Notes: generated by a model from the letters alone, not told the origin. A stretch of 14,572 nt of DNA from Lentisphaera sp. (GCA_020721745.1 DYMC01000044.1:1-14572); one strand, 5' to 3'. Positions 1 through 7,346 are shown, counted from the stretch's first letter. Translations and numbers: made by a program.

Positions 1-71
1 TGATCTGCTACATAGTTCCGTTATGCCCTCTACCATAGTGGCACTTGTGTAAAAAATCAAAAAAACAGTGT
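1..71. other. 3' flank of the M20 gene, no gene seen
   Basis: No coding feature is supported here. Read on the minus strand, the stretch just after the M20 stop codon is T-rich (runs of seven and six T at about 51-66). I find no stable GC-rich stem directly before these runs, so an intrinsic terminator is possible but not shown. Confidence 0.3.
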
Positions 72-1244
72 TCAGGAGAAGTTTTCGAGGTTTTTTCTGA
101 ATTCGGACTGGACTTCCCTCCTGAAGGATTTGTCCGCGACGAATTTGAGGCCGATATTTGCGATTGCCTCGGCGGCCTTCAGCATCGAGGCCATGGCGCG
201 CTGCGATCCGGCTTCGGTCTGGAACTGCCTGGAGTGCAGAGGGCATTCCTTGTCGCAGATACTGAAATAGCAGTGCAAGCCTGGGGCTGCCTGCGAGACG
301 TTGCCGAAATCGCTGGAGCCAATCTCCCCGCTCTTCGGAATTATCCTGTCAAGCTCCAGTTCCGTCGCGATTTTGGTATATTCCCTGTTGAGCGCCTCCA
401 CCACAAGCCCCGCCTTATATGACTCCTCCCCCTCGGTGAGTTTGTATTTCACGCCAGCCATCAGTGCCGCGCCTTTCGCTATGTCCTTGAATTTAGCCAC
501 TATTGTCCTGAGATACTTTTCATTCGGTGCACGCAGATAGAAGCAGGAGGATGAATAGTCCGGGACTATGTTGGGTGCGGCACCGCCGCCGGTGACTATT
601 CCATGGATGCGGCTGCTGTCCTTCACATGCTGGCGCATGGCGTTGACCCCGTGGAAGAGGAACATGGTCGCGTCTAGTGCGTTGAGTCCCTGGTCCGGAG
701 CGGCGGCGGCATGCGATGCCTTGCCGAAGAACTCGACGTTGAACCTGCGGATGGCGAGGAAGCCGCCCCATTCGCTGGTGTAGGGGGCCGGATGGGCCAT
801 GAGGACGAGGTCGGCTCCCTTGAAGGCGTTTGCCGCGGTCATCCTGATCTTGCCTCCCTTTCCTTCCTCGGCCGGAGTTCCGAAGACTATCGCCGATCCA
901 TCAAGCCCGTCCTCCTTGAGAGCCCCGGCGAAGGCTTCCGCAGCAGCTATCGAGGCCGCCGCGATGAGATTGTGGCCGCAGGCGTGCCCGATCTCGGGAA
1001 GGGCGTCGTATTCGGCGAGGAAGGCGACTGCGGGGGTCCCCTTCCCTTTCACTGCCTTGTAAGCGGTGTCCATCCCGCAGAAGGGATGCTCTATTCTGAA
1101 ACCGAGCTTCCTCAGGACTTTGATCTGCCATTTGCAGGCCTTTTTCTCCTCCAGCCCGAGCTCGGGGTTGGCATGTATTTTCAGGCTCAAGTCCTTGAGG
1201 ATATCTGCATTGTGCCTGATGCTCTCATGTATGGTGTTGTTCAT
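72..1244 (-). CDS. M20 family (M20D-type) amidohydrolase / metallopeptidase
   Basis: Probable cytoplasmic zinc-dependent hydrolase that cleaves an amide bond in an N-acyl amino acid or small peptide. It resembles the AbgB (p-aminobenzoyl-glutamate hydrolase subunit) and PM20D2/ACY1L2 branch. At 390 residues it has normal full length. Metal-site motifs are intact: GHACGHN (Cys89, His91), FGTPAEEG with Glu126/Glu127, AHP with His151, and a late His337 in PLHSRQF. The central dimerisation domain begins near residue 168 (FNVEFFGKASHAAAAP) and is followed by the typical glycine-rich GGGAAPNIVPD. The start at 1244 is supported by GGAAGTGG a few bases upstream. The gene stands alone and diverges from xerD, with a candidate promoter at 1281-1308. 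There is no signal peptide. The family is secure. The substrate is unknown, because no folate or aminobenzoate transport gene lies nearby to support an AbgB role. Confidence 0.9.
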   Translation of the reverse strand: MNNTIHESIRHNADILKDLSLKIHANPELGLEEKKACKWQIKVLRKLGFRIEHPFCGMDTAYKAVKGKGTPAVAFLAEYDALPEIGHACGHNLIAAASIAAAEAFAGALKEDGLDGSAIVFGTPAEEGKGGKIRMTAANAFKGADLVLMAHPAPYTSEWGGFLAIRRFNVEFFGKASHAAAAPDQGLNALDATMFLFHGVNAMRQHVKDSSRIHGIVTGGGAAPNIVPDYSSSCFYLRAPNEKYLRTIVAKFKDIAKGAALMAGVKYKLTEGEESYKAGLVVEALNREYTKIATELELDRIIPKSGEIGSSDFGNVSQAAPGLHCYFSICDKECPLHSRQFQTEAGSQRAMASMLKAAEAIANIGLKFVADKSFRREVQSEFRKNLENFS

Positions 1245-1280
1245 GAATCCACTTCCAGATGTTTATTGATTGAGATGTAT

Positions 1281-1308
1281 AGCATATCCATGAAATCCCG
1301 ATTTTCAA
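1281..1308 (-). promoter_or_regulatory. candidate sigma-70 promoter of the M20 gene
   Basis: On the minus strand a -35 TTGAAA (1308-1303) and a -10 TATGCT (1286-1281) are 16 bases apart. The expected start site is about 30 bases before the ATG at 1244. This is a motif match only. Confidence 0.35.
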
Positions 1309-1358
1309 CTCCAGACCCTATCCGCGCCGATTGGAAACACTCCGGACCGCGCGGAGTT

Positions 1359-1387
1359 TTGCAATTGGATCCGTCCATCGGTATCCG
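1359..1387 (+). promoter_or_regulatory. weak candidate promoter of xerD
   Basis: A TTGCAA box (1359-1364) and a TATCCG box (1382-1387) are 17 bases apart, about 80 bases before the xerD ATG. Just upstream, ACTCCG (1339-1344) and CGGAGT (1352-1357) form a small hairpin followed by a short T run. An AAGGAG at 1395-1400 is not followed by any start codon at usable distance. The boxes are poor matches, so confidence is low. Confidence 0.2.
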
Positions 1388-1469
1388 CAAAAAAAAGGAG
1401 CGGCGGAAAAATCCCCCTCCCCGGATAGGCGGCTTGATTTTAGGCGTTCGAAGACATATCATATCCGGC

Positions 1470-2360
1470 ATGGAAAAACTTCTCGAGCTTTTCAGGTCGC
1501 ACATAGGCGTGGAGAAGGGACTGAGCGCAAACACAGTCTCTTCATACTGCTCCGACCTAAGGGACTTCTGGCAATATCTCGGTGCCGGGGCGGACCCTGG
1601 CTCGGTGAGCCGGGACCGGATACTGGACTATCTGGGCGCGTGCAAGGAGAAGGGCATGGAGTCGTCCACACTGGCGCGGCGGCTGGTCTCGATAAAGGTC
1701 TTCTTCCGCTTCCTCTGCGCCGAGCGGATGATAAGGGAGGATGTGACGGACATAATGGACTCCCCGAAGCTGTGGCGGCTTCTTCCGGACCTGCTTTCGA
1801 GCCGCGAGATGGAGGACTTCCTGAAGGCGTTTCCGGACACCCCCAAGGATCCGCTCGGGTTCAGGAACAGGGCGATACTGGAGACCATCTACGCCTGCGG
1901 GCTCCGTGTCTCGGAGGCGGCGGCGCTTGAGCTTGGCTCGATACAGTTCGACGAAGGGCTCATGAGGGTCTTCGGAAAGGGTGGTAAGGAAAGGATAGTT
2001 CCGATAGCGCCCTTCACTATGGATATGTTGAAAAAATACATATCCGAGGTCCGCCCCGGGTTCACTTCCGACGGCGGGACGAAGGCCAAGCTCTTCGTGT
2101 CCCGGACTGGCAGGGTTCTCGACCGGGAGCGGATATGGGCGATAGTGAAAGAGGCCGCGAGGATCGCGGGGATATCGAAGAACATCCATCCGCACACCCT
2201 GCGCCATTCCTTCGCCAGCCATCTGCTGGAGAACGGCGCGGATCTGAGGATAATCCAGGAACTCCTAGGACACGCCGACATCGGCACCACCCAGATATAC
2301 ACGCATGTGGACCAGAACAGGCTGATATCCACGCACAGGAAATTCCATCCCAGAGCCTGA
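1470..2360 (+). CDS. xerD: Tyrosine recombinase, XerC/XerD type
   Basis: Site-specific recombinase of 296 residues, the usual XerC/XerD length. Such proteins resolve chromosome dimers at dif, or act as integrases on related core sites. The N-terminal SAM-like core-binding domain (about residues 1-90) contains GLSANTVSSYCSDL. The catalytic domain has the full set: Arg146 (ACGLRVSE), Lys170 (FGKGGKER), His242 and Arg245 (HPHTLRHSFA), His268 (LLGH) and the nucleophile Tyr277 (TQIYTHV). The ATG at 1470 fits the family N-terminus but has no clear Shine-Dalgarno sequence; a TTG at 1434 is an alternative that adds 12 residues. The same frame is open back to 711, but that part lies antisense to the M20 gene and is not credible protein. 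No phage or transposon genes adjoin it, which favours a housekeeping Xer protein. XerD versus XerC is not certain. A symmetric 11-6-11 palindrome lies about 150 bases downstream. Confidence 0.9.
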   Translation: MEKLLELFRSHIGVEKGLSANTVSSYCSDLRDFWQYLGAGADPGSVSRDRILDYLGACKEKGMESSTLARRLVSIKVFFRFLCAERMIREDVTDIMDSPKLWRLLPDLLSSREMEDFLKAFPDTPKDPLGFRNRAILETIYACGLRVSEAAALELGSIQFDEGLMRVFGKGGKERIVPIAPFTMDMLKKYISEVRPGFTSDGGTKAKLFVSRTGRVLDRERIWAIVKEAARIAGISKNIHPHTLRHSFASHLLENGADLRIIQELLGHADIGTTQIYTHVDQNRLISTHRKFHPRA

Positions 2361-2399
2361 TGAATGAGCCGAGGCAATTGCAAATCAACAGTTTTTTCA

Positions 2400-2450
2400 T
2401 GACAGACCGGCTGTCACCTTGAAAAACATGGTGTCAGCGACCAATTTTTT
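2400..2450 (+). terminator. possible terminator cluster after xerD
   Basis: Several mutually exclusive stems are visible. TGACAG (2400-2405) pairs with CTGTCA (2411-2416). CTGTCACC (2411-2418) pairs with GGTGTCAG (2430-2437) apart from one T:T mismatch. TGGT (2429-2432) pairs with ACCA (2440-2443), followed by six T (2445-2450). It is placed correctly to end xerD transcription, but the stem next to the T run is only 4 bp, so this is tentative. Confidence 0.35.
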
Positions 2451-2502
2451 GTGCTTTCTTGTAGAATAAATCATAGGAAAAGTGATTTTGCATTTTATTT
2501 TT

Positions 2503-2544
2503 GGTACGGATTAAGTAAACGACATAGTTTACTGAATACGTACC
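2503..2544. repeat. 42-bp imperfect inverted repeat with 6-bp centre
   Basis: The left arm 2503-2520 (GGTACGGATTAAGTAAAC) and the right arm 2527-2544 match as inverted repeats at 16 of 18 positions around the centre GACATA (2521-2526). The innermost seven pairs (AGTAAAC/GTTTACT) are perfect. The inner 28 bases form an 11-6-11 core with arms matching at 10 of 11 positions, which is the spacing of Xer/dif-type sites. No T run follows on either strand, so it is not a normal intrinsic terminator. A protein-binding site is the likelier reading. Confidence 0.75.
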
Positions 2545-2574
2545 CCCGATATCATTTTCGAACCGGGGTACCCC
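2540..2574. repeat. overlapping GTACCCC/GGGGTAC palindromes
   Basis: GTACCCC (2540-2546) is inverted as GGGGTAC (2565-2571). The right copy also sits inside the perfect 10-bp palindrome GGGGTACCCC (2565-2574). The pair shares its left arm with the end of the 42-bp inverted repeat, so the two structures compete. Confidence 0.55.
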
Positions 2575-2606
2575 CTGATCGCGCCCTGGCAAAAAACGAA
2601 AGCGGA

Positions 2607-2695
2607 TCTCTCGGCGAGAGAGCCCTACCAACAACACAAGCGGCGCGCTCGGCGATCGCGCCCTATCCTACCTTTGGCGGCCAGGAATGGCCGCC
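2607..2695 (-). repeat. array of three GTAGGG/ATAGGG-headed hairpins (REP-like)
   Basis: Three different stems share one design when read on the minus strand: a header GTAGGG or ATAGGG, then a palindrome. Stem 1 is TCTCTCG/CGAGAGA (2607-2613, 2615-2621). Stem 2 is GGCGCG/CGCGCC (2642-2647, 2657-2662). Stem 3 is GGCGGCCA/TGGCCGCC (2676-2683, 2688-2695) with a 4-base loop. Stems 1 and 2 share TCGCCGAG at the apex. A fragment with AGGGCGCGATC occurs again at about 2578-2588. This suggests a dispersed REP-like family next to the 3' end of the zupT operon, but copies outside the window cannot be seen. Confidence 0.65.
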
Positions 2696-2717
2696 CTACT
2701 TTCACACTCGGATTGCC

Positions 2718-2749
2718 CCAGCCCGTTTTTCGCACGAAAAACGGGCTGG
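2718..2749. repeat. perfect 15-bp-arm hairpin
   Basis: CCAGCCCGTTTTTCG (2718-2732) is followed by a 2-base spacer and its exact reverse complement (2735-2749). The A/T-rich part lies inside, next to the loop, which is the reverse of a bidirectional terminator layout. It could block read-through or exonucleases, or belong to the REP-like cluster. Confidence 0.7.
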
Positions 2750-2782
2750 CACCGGTCATCTTGCCTGGTGCCCGGTTCCGGG
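2748..2782 (-). repeat. small palindromes just after the zupT stop
   Basis: CCCGG/CCGGG (2771-2775, 2778-2782) starts 12 bases past the zupT stop codon on the minus strand. GGCACC/GGTGCC (2748-2753, 2767-2772) partly overlaps it. There is no T run, so a role in 3'-end protection or factor-assisted termination is only a guess. Confidence 0.4.
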
Positions 2783-2794
2783 TTGGCGGAACTT

Positions 2795-3700
2795 TCATCT
2801 CATCAGGAGGAGGCTGAGAGCCATCACCAGCATGCCGGCGACCAGGCCGATGATGCTGTCGTGCCCTTTGCCATAGGCCCTGCTGGTCGGGAGCAGCTCG
2901 TCGAGGCTGATATATACCATGATGCCGGCGACAAGTCCGAAGGTTATTCCCATGACCTCGGTCGGGATGGCGCCATCCGCCCCTGCGAGGAAAATCTTCA
3001 TGGCGAGGAATGCCAGGATGGCTCCTGCCGGCTCGGCGAGGCCGCTGAGCATCGAATAAAGGAAAGCCTTCCTCCTGTCGCCCGTGGCGTAGAAGATGGG
3101 GACTGACACGCTTATTCCCTCCGGGATGTTGTGCAATGCGATGGCAACCGCGATGGCGGCGCCGACTCCCGGATCGTGGAGGGCAGCGAGGAACGTGGCC
3201 AGTCCCTCGGGGAAGTTGTGGATGGTTATCGCCAGGGCGGTGAAGATGCCCATCCGCATGAGTTTTCTGTCGAGGAGAAGCTTCTGTCCGGAGTCGGCCG
3301 CGGCGAGCGACTTGGACATGACCGCGAATTCGCCCGTGCCCGGGAGGGGCGCCTGAGGGTCGTGGAGCGGGCCTGTTTCTTGCTCCGTGTGGGTCTCGTG
3401 CGGGTTTTCCGCCGTAGGGATCAGATTGTCTATCACCGCGATGAGCAGGATTCCCGAGAAGAAGGACAGGGCGTTTATCCACGCGCCCGGAGTCCCGCCA
3501 TATCTTTCCGCGAGGCAGACATATCCCTTTTGGAATATCTCCACGAAGGAGACGTATAGCATGACACCGGCGGAGAATCCGGTCGCGACGGAGAGGAAGC
3601 GGTAGTCGGTCCTTTTGGCGGTGAAGGCGATCATGCTGCCGATGGCGGTGGCCATTCCGGCGAAAAAGGTCAGCCCGAGGGCGATAAGTACCTGGTTCAT
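2795..3700 (-). CDS. zupT: ZIP family divalent metal transporter (ZupT-like)
   Basis: Inner-membrane transporter that probably imports Zn(II) and perhaps Fe(II), Mn(II) or Co(II). Both ZIP signatures are present in consecutive membrane helices: HNFPEG (His161, Glu165) and HNIPEG (His190, Glu194). Helices are visible at about 4-26, 36-56, 75-95, 150-172, 180-202, 214-238, 248-268 and 280-300. At 301 residues it is about 45 longer than Escherichia coli ZupT (257). The excess is a hydrophilic loop (about 96-147) with several His, Glu and Asp residues, as is usual for metal-sensing loops in ZIP proteins. The ATG at 3700 overlaps the ppk stop by 4 bases, implying translational coupling. It is the last gene of the lptG-ppx-ppk-zupT operon. 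Polyphosphate binds divalent metals, so co-expression with polyphosphate genes makes biological sense. Metal specificity cannot be read from the sequence. Confidence 0.9.
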   Translation of the reverse strand: MNQVLIALGLTFFAGMATAIGSMIAFTAKRTDYRFLSVATGFSAGVMLYVSFVEIFQKGYVCLAERYGGTPGAWINALSFFSGILLIAVIDNLIPTAENPHETHTEQETGPLHDPQAPLPGTGEFAVMSKSLAAADSGQKLLLDRKLMRMGIFTALAITIHNFPEGLATFLAALHDPGVGAAIAVAIALHNIPEGISVSVPIFYATGDRRKAFLYSMLSGLAEPAGAILAFLAMKIFLAGADGAIPTEVMGITFGLVAGIMVYISLDELLPTSRAYGKGHDSIIGLVAGMLVMALSLLLMR

Positions 3701-5805
3701 AATGGCTTCGGCTGGGCCTGGATTTTCCTCTCCTGGCTCTCTCTCCTGAACAGTTCGTATGTGAGCTTCTGGCTCCTGCGCGAATCGTATTTCCCCGTCT
3801 TGTCGCTTTCGGTGTATAGGCCCGAAGGCATCAGCGTCCGGCCCTTCATCCTGTCGTTGAGCTGGAACTTGAGTATCTGGTCGAGCAGGGATCTCGTCTC
3901 TCCGTCCTCGACCGGGAACATTATCTCGATCCTGCGGTAGAGGTTTCTCGGCATCCAGTCCGCGCTGGCCAGGTAGTATTCGGGATTCCCGCCGTTGGCG
4001 AAGTAGTATATCCGGCTGTGCTCCAGGAACCTGTCAACTATGCTGGTCACGCGGATGTTGTCGGTGCCTATCCCCGGCCTGAGGCAGCATATACCCCTGA
4101 CGACCAGGTCAATTTTGACCCCCGCGTGGGCGGCCCTGTAGATGTGCTCGACCAGGTCCGGCTCGACGAGGGAGTTCATCTTGGCGATTATCCTGCCTGG
4201 GCTGTGCGGGGAGGACATCCTCGCCTCCCGGTCTATCAGGGATATGAATTTCTCCTTGAGGTCGGAGGGGGCGGCGGCTATCTTGCGCCAGGATGCCGGC
4301 GGGGAGGAGTATCCCGTCATCACGTTGAAGAGGGCGGAAATGTCGGCTCCGATGTCCTCGTTGGCGGTGAAATATCCGATATCGGTGTAGACTCTCGCCG
4401 TCTTGTCGTTGTAGTTCCCGGTGGAGAGATGCAGATAGCGTCTTATGCCCCCCTGCTCCCTTCTTATGACCATCAGGGCCTTGCAGTGTATCTTCAGTCC
4501 AGGGATTCCGTATATGACGTGGGCGCCGGACTGCTCCAGCTTCCTTGCCCACTGGATGTTGTTGCCCTCGTCGAATCTGGCCTTGAGCTCGACGATGACG
4601 GTGACCTGCTTTCCGTTTTCGGCGGCGCGGCGGAGCGCGGCGACCACCGGCGAGTTTCCGCTCACCCTGTAGAGGGTCTGTTTTATCGCCAGCACGCTGG
4701 GGTCGTCGGCGGCCTCCTCGATGAGCCTGACGACGGGGTCGAAGCTCTGGAACGGGAGGAAGAGCGGGATTGACTCCTTTCTTCGGATCGTGTCGAAGAC
4801 GTTTTCGCCCTCCTTGAAGGCTTTTGAGGGGAGCGGGCGCCATTCCTCCTCGACGAGTCCTGGCTTTGCCTCCTTTCCGATCAGTTCGAAGAAGTTGGCC
4901 AGGTGCAGCGGCCCTTCCACGACGTATCTGCAATCCTCCCCGATCTCGAGCCTTTCCATTATCCATTTCTCCAGGGCTCCGCCCTGGCCCTTTATGAACT
5001 CCACCCTGAGGGCGTGTCGGCTCCGCCTGCCCACAAGCTCCTTCTGGATGTGCGAGAGCAGGTCCGCGACGCCCTCCTCGTCTATGGTGAAATCCATGTC
5101 CTTGGTGGTCCTGAAAGGGATGGTATCGAGGATTTCGCATCCCGAGAAGAGTTCTCCGACAAACTCCATGATGATGTCCTCGAGGAAGACATGGACCTTG
5201 CCTGCGCCAGGGAATCTCCTGGACGGGATGGCGATGAAGCGCGGGAGCACGGAAGGGACTTCGACGAGCGCCCTGACAGTCTTGCGCGAATTGCGCTGGC
5301 GCAGGCGGACAGCGATCTCGATCGCGCAGTTGTTCAGGACCGGGAATGGATGGCTAGGGTCCACCGCGACCGGGGTGAGCGCCGGATATATCATTTTTCT
5401 GAATATCCTGCCGATCTCGGACCTCTCCGCGGAGTCCCATTCGTTGCGCTTCAGGAGGAACAGCCCCTTCTGCCTCAGGGCCGGGAGCAGCTCGTTGTTC
5501 AGGAGCGAATACTGGCGGGAGGTGAGATCGAGCACCTTTTCTCTCGCCCTGTCCAACTGCTCCTGCACCGGGAGGCCGGAGGCGTCGGTCCCCTTGTCCC
5601 CCGCGTCGAGCTGCTTGCGCAGGCCGGCGATCCGCACCATGAAGAACTCGTCGAGGTTGTTCGAGAAGATGGCTATGAACTTGAGCCTGTCCAGCAGAGG
5701 CGTGCCCTGTGCGGAGGCCTCATCGAGGACTCTGGAGTTGAAATCTATCCAGCTCAAGTCGCGGTTGATGAGATACTGCTTTCCAAACTTGAATTCAGCG
5801 CTCAT
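3697..5805 (-). CDS. ppk1: Polyphosphate kinase 1
   Basis: Reversibly makes long-chain polyphosphate from the ATP gamma-phosphate. The 702 residues are close to the family norm of about 690. The N-terminal domain opens with YLINRDLSWIDFN and contains the conserved FSNNLDEFFMVR (about 47-58). The head domain follows, with IYPALTPVAVDPSHPFP (139-155). The two phospholipase-D-like catalytic domains hold ADDPSVLAIKQTLYR (366-380), the phospho-acceptor His440 in GLKIHCKALM, LHLSTGNYN (458-466), and the second histidine His596 in FLEHSRIYYF. The conserved active-site residues seen are intact, so activity is expected. The start at 5805 is chosen because GGTGGAG lies 5 bases upstream and ATGA overlaps the ppx stop; the frame runs further upstream to 5907 but only across the end of ppx. 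The gene is translationally coupled to ppx upstream and zupT downstream. Confidence 0.96.
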   Translation of the reverse strand: MSAEFKFGKQYLINRDLSWIDFNSRVLDEASAQGTPLLDRLKFIAIFSNNLDEFFMVRIAGLRKQLDAGDKGTDASGLPVQEQLDRAREKVLDLTSRQYSLLNNELLPALRQKGLFLLKRNEWDSAERSEIGRIFRKMIYPALTPVAVDPSHPFPVLNNCAIEIAVRLRQRNSRKTVRALVEVPSVLPRFIAIPSRRFPGAGKVHVFLEDIIMEFVGELFSGCEILDTIPFRTTKDMDFTIDEEGVADLLSHIQKELVGRRSRHALRVEFIKGQGGALEKWIMERLEIGEDCRYVVEGPLHLANFFELIGKEAKPGLVEEEWRPLPSKAFKEGENVFDTIRRKESIPLFLPFQSFDPVVRLIEEAADDPSVLAIKQTLYRVSGNSPVVAALRRAAENGKQVTVIVELKARFDEGNNIQWARKLEQSGAHVIYGIPGLKIHCKALMVIRREQGGIRRYLHLSTGNYNDKTARVYTDIGYFTANEDIGADISALFNVMTGYSSPPASWRKIAAAPSDLKEKFISLIDREARMSSPHSPGRIIAKMNSLVEPDLVEHIYRAAHAGVKIDLVVRGICCLRPGIGTDNIRVTSIVDRFLEHSRIYYFANGGNPEYYLASADWMPRNLYRRIEIMFPVEDGETRSLLDQILKFQLNDRMKGRTLMPSGLYTESDKTGKYDSRRSQKLTYELFRRESQERKIQAQPKPL

Positions 5806-7346
5806 TGGAACTCCACCTTTATCCCGTATGTATCGTCGAAAAGGTCCGACTTGGCCCTCAGCGCCATTGTCTCGGACGCCATGTCCATGGTTGTCGCGTC
5901 CGGGCATATGATCATACGCCCCTCCGCGAATTTCAGGTTCAGGCTGCCGAACTTCCCGTCGTGCGACCTGTCGAGCGCATCAGCCACCCTGAGGATTGCC
6001 GCAAGCTTGAGAACCTTCACCCTCTCGTCGCTGTCGAGCTGCATGTATTCCGGATGCGAAGTCTTGGGAAGCCCTCTACGGTGGTATCTTGCGACCACCG
6101 CAACGATCTCCATTTCGTTGGAGGAAAGGCCCGGTATCTGGCTGTTCCTTATCAAATAGTGCGAATGCTTGTGGTGCTGGCGGTTGTTCAGGAACTGCCC
6201 CGCGTCGTGGAGAGTCGCCGCGACATCGAGGAGAAGACGATCCCTCCTGCCAAGCCCGTGGACGCTCTTCATCGCGTCGAATATCTCGAGGCAGTATTTC
6301 GACACCGCCGCCGCATGCTTCACGTCGTAGCAGAACTTCTCGCCGAGGAATTTCGCGCATGAGACTATCTCCGGCTCGAACGGATCGTCCTCCGGCTTCC
6401 TCCGCAGCATGTCCTCGATAATGGCATCGCGGGTGTTCGTCTCAGGAATCAGGACGGCTCCGGCGCCGGAGGCCTTCATCAGGCCGGACAGGATTTCGCA
6501 GCATGGGATGAGGCCAAGCGCGTCTAGATCCGACATTCCATACTCGCCCACCAGCTTGTCCGGAGCTGTCCGCTCGACGGTCCTCGATATCCTCTCGAAA
6601 TCATCCCTTGATATGGTGTCCACCCCGTCCGATCCGTCTCGTCCCGCCATCTTGAGAAGGGAGCGCGGAGCCGATCCGACCGCGACCAGGGATCCTGGGA
6701 GCCTGGGGAAGGATCTGAGGAGCAGTTCGACTATCGAGTCCACGATGTCGTCTATGACCATCGAGCTCTTGGATATGGGCTGGCCGAGCTCCTCGTATAT
6801 CCTTATCGTCCCCATTCTGAAACTCTCCGCCTTCCTCAGCATCCCGTCATCGAGGAGGCATACGTGGGACGAGCCGGTGCCAATCATCGCGATGACGGAG
6901 TTCTTGAGATTGCCCAGGCGGCCGCGCAGGAGATTCCTCATGGAGAGATATATGAGCCTGATCTCCTCGGAGCTGTCCAGCGCCTCCACCCTGATCCCCG
7001 TCTCCTTGAGCATCCTGTCTATGAAGATGTCCTTGTTCAGCGCCTCCCTGACGGCGCTGGTGGCGATCGCCCTGCAGGAGGAGACGGAATAGTCGGCCAT
7101 CACCCTCCTGTAGTCCTTCAATATCTTGGCGACCAGGATGAACTTGTCCGCCTTTATCCTGCCTTTCGTGAAGACATCATTCCCGATGGGGACGGGCTGG
7201 GAGAGCGTCTCCAGGACGTTCATGCCTCCGCCGGGGGATGGCTCGGCGATCTCCATCCGGATGGAATGCGCGCCGATGTCTATCACCGCGAGGGTGCCGG
7301 CCTGCCTGCCATTCCTCTTTTTTATTGCCCGATCTTTTCTTTTCAT
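5802..7346 (-). CDS. Ppx/GppA family phosphatase with C-terminal HD-type domain, motif-variant
   Basis: A 514-residue member of the exopolyphosphatase/guanosine pentaphosphatase family (Escherichia coli Ppx has 513). The ASKHA fold is recognisable: VIDIGAHSIRMEI (21-33) is phosphate loop 1, ATSAVREALN (95-104) is conserved, and SEEIRLIY (126-133) carries the catalytic-type glutamate. The C-terminal helical part has an HD-like LHDAGQFLNN (His380, Asp381). Loop 2 is unusual: where the family reads DIGGGSTE, this protein has MIGTGSSH (154-161), so the conserved Asp and Glu are Met and His. Loop 1 also has His27 where Asn is normal. Activity may therefore be altered or regulatory. The position directly before ppk1, with an ATGA overlap, supports a role in polyphosphate metabolism. 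The ATG at 7346 has GGGGAG about 10 bases upstream. Ppx versus GppA cannot be decided, so no symbol is given. Confidence 0.88.
   Translation of the reverse strand: MKRKDRAIKKRNGRQAGTLAVIDIGAHSIRMEIAEPSPGGGMNVLETLSQPVPIGNDVFTKGRIKADKFILVAKILKDYRRVMADYSVSSCRAIATSAVREALNKDIFIDRMLKETGIRVEALDSSEEIRLIYLSMRNLLRGRLGNLKNSVIAMIGTGSSHVCLLDDGMLRKAESFRMGTIRIYEELGQPISKSSMVIDDIVDSIVELLLRSFPRLPGSLVAVGSAPRSLLKMAGRDGSDGVDTISRDDFERISRTVERTAPDKLVGEYGMSDLDALGLIPCCEILSGLMKASGAGAVLIPETNTRDAIIEDMLRRKPEDDPFEPEIVSCAKFLGEKFCYDVKHAAAVSKYCLEIFDAMKSVHGLGRRDRLLLDVAATLHDAGQFLNNRQHHKHSHYLIRNSQIPGLSSNEMEIVAVVARYHRRGLPKTSHPEYMQLDSDERVKVLKLAAILRVADALDRSHDGKFGSLNLKFAEGRMIICPDATTMDMASETMALRAKSDLFDDTYGIKVEFQ
5811..5817 (-). promoter_or_regulatory. 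ribosome binding site of ppk1
   Basis: GGTGGAG on the minus strand lies 5 bases before the ATG at 5805, inside the last codons of the ppx-like gene. It decides the ppk start over in-frame codons further upstream. Confidence 0.7.

Larger units (their letters stand above)
2361..2794. other. 434-base palindrome-rich intergenic region
   Basis: This non-coding stretch lies between two convergent genes, xerD and the ZIP transporter. It is much more AT-rich at 2380-2540 than the flanking genes. It contains a terminator-like cluster (2400-2450), a 42-bp inverted repeat (2503-2544), an overlapping GTACCCC/GGGGTAC pair, three GTAGGG/ATAGGG-headed hairpins (2607-2695), a perfect 15-bp-arm hairpin (2718-2749) and two smaller palindromes near the zupT stop. 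Short frames crossing it show no recognisable protein. Confidence 0.7.

Noticed and set aside
711..1469. Upstream in-frame extension of xerD by about 250 residues
   Set aside because: It runs antisense through the well-supported M20 gene and shows no recognisable domain; Xer proteins start at the 1470 position.
2718..2749. Reading the 15-bp hairpin as an intrinsic terminator
   Set aside because: No T run follows the stem on either strand; the T tract lies inside the stem.
2578..2782. CRISPR array
   Set aside because: The palindromes differ in sequence and spacing, with no constant repeat or spacer length and no cas genes.
2451..3482. Frames crossing the palindrome array into the zupT region
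   Set aside because: They consist of translated hairpins and the antisense or shifted frame of zupT, with no protein motif.
4018..6159. Several long plus-strand frames (4018-4773, 4721-5911, 4903-6159)
   Set aside because: All lie opposite ppk1 and ppx. Their translations have no recognisable motifs and arise from GC-rich codon use in the real genes.
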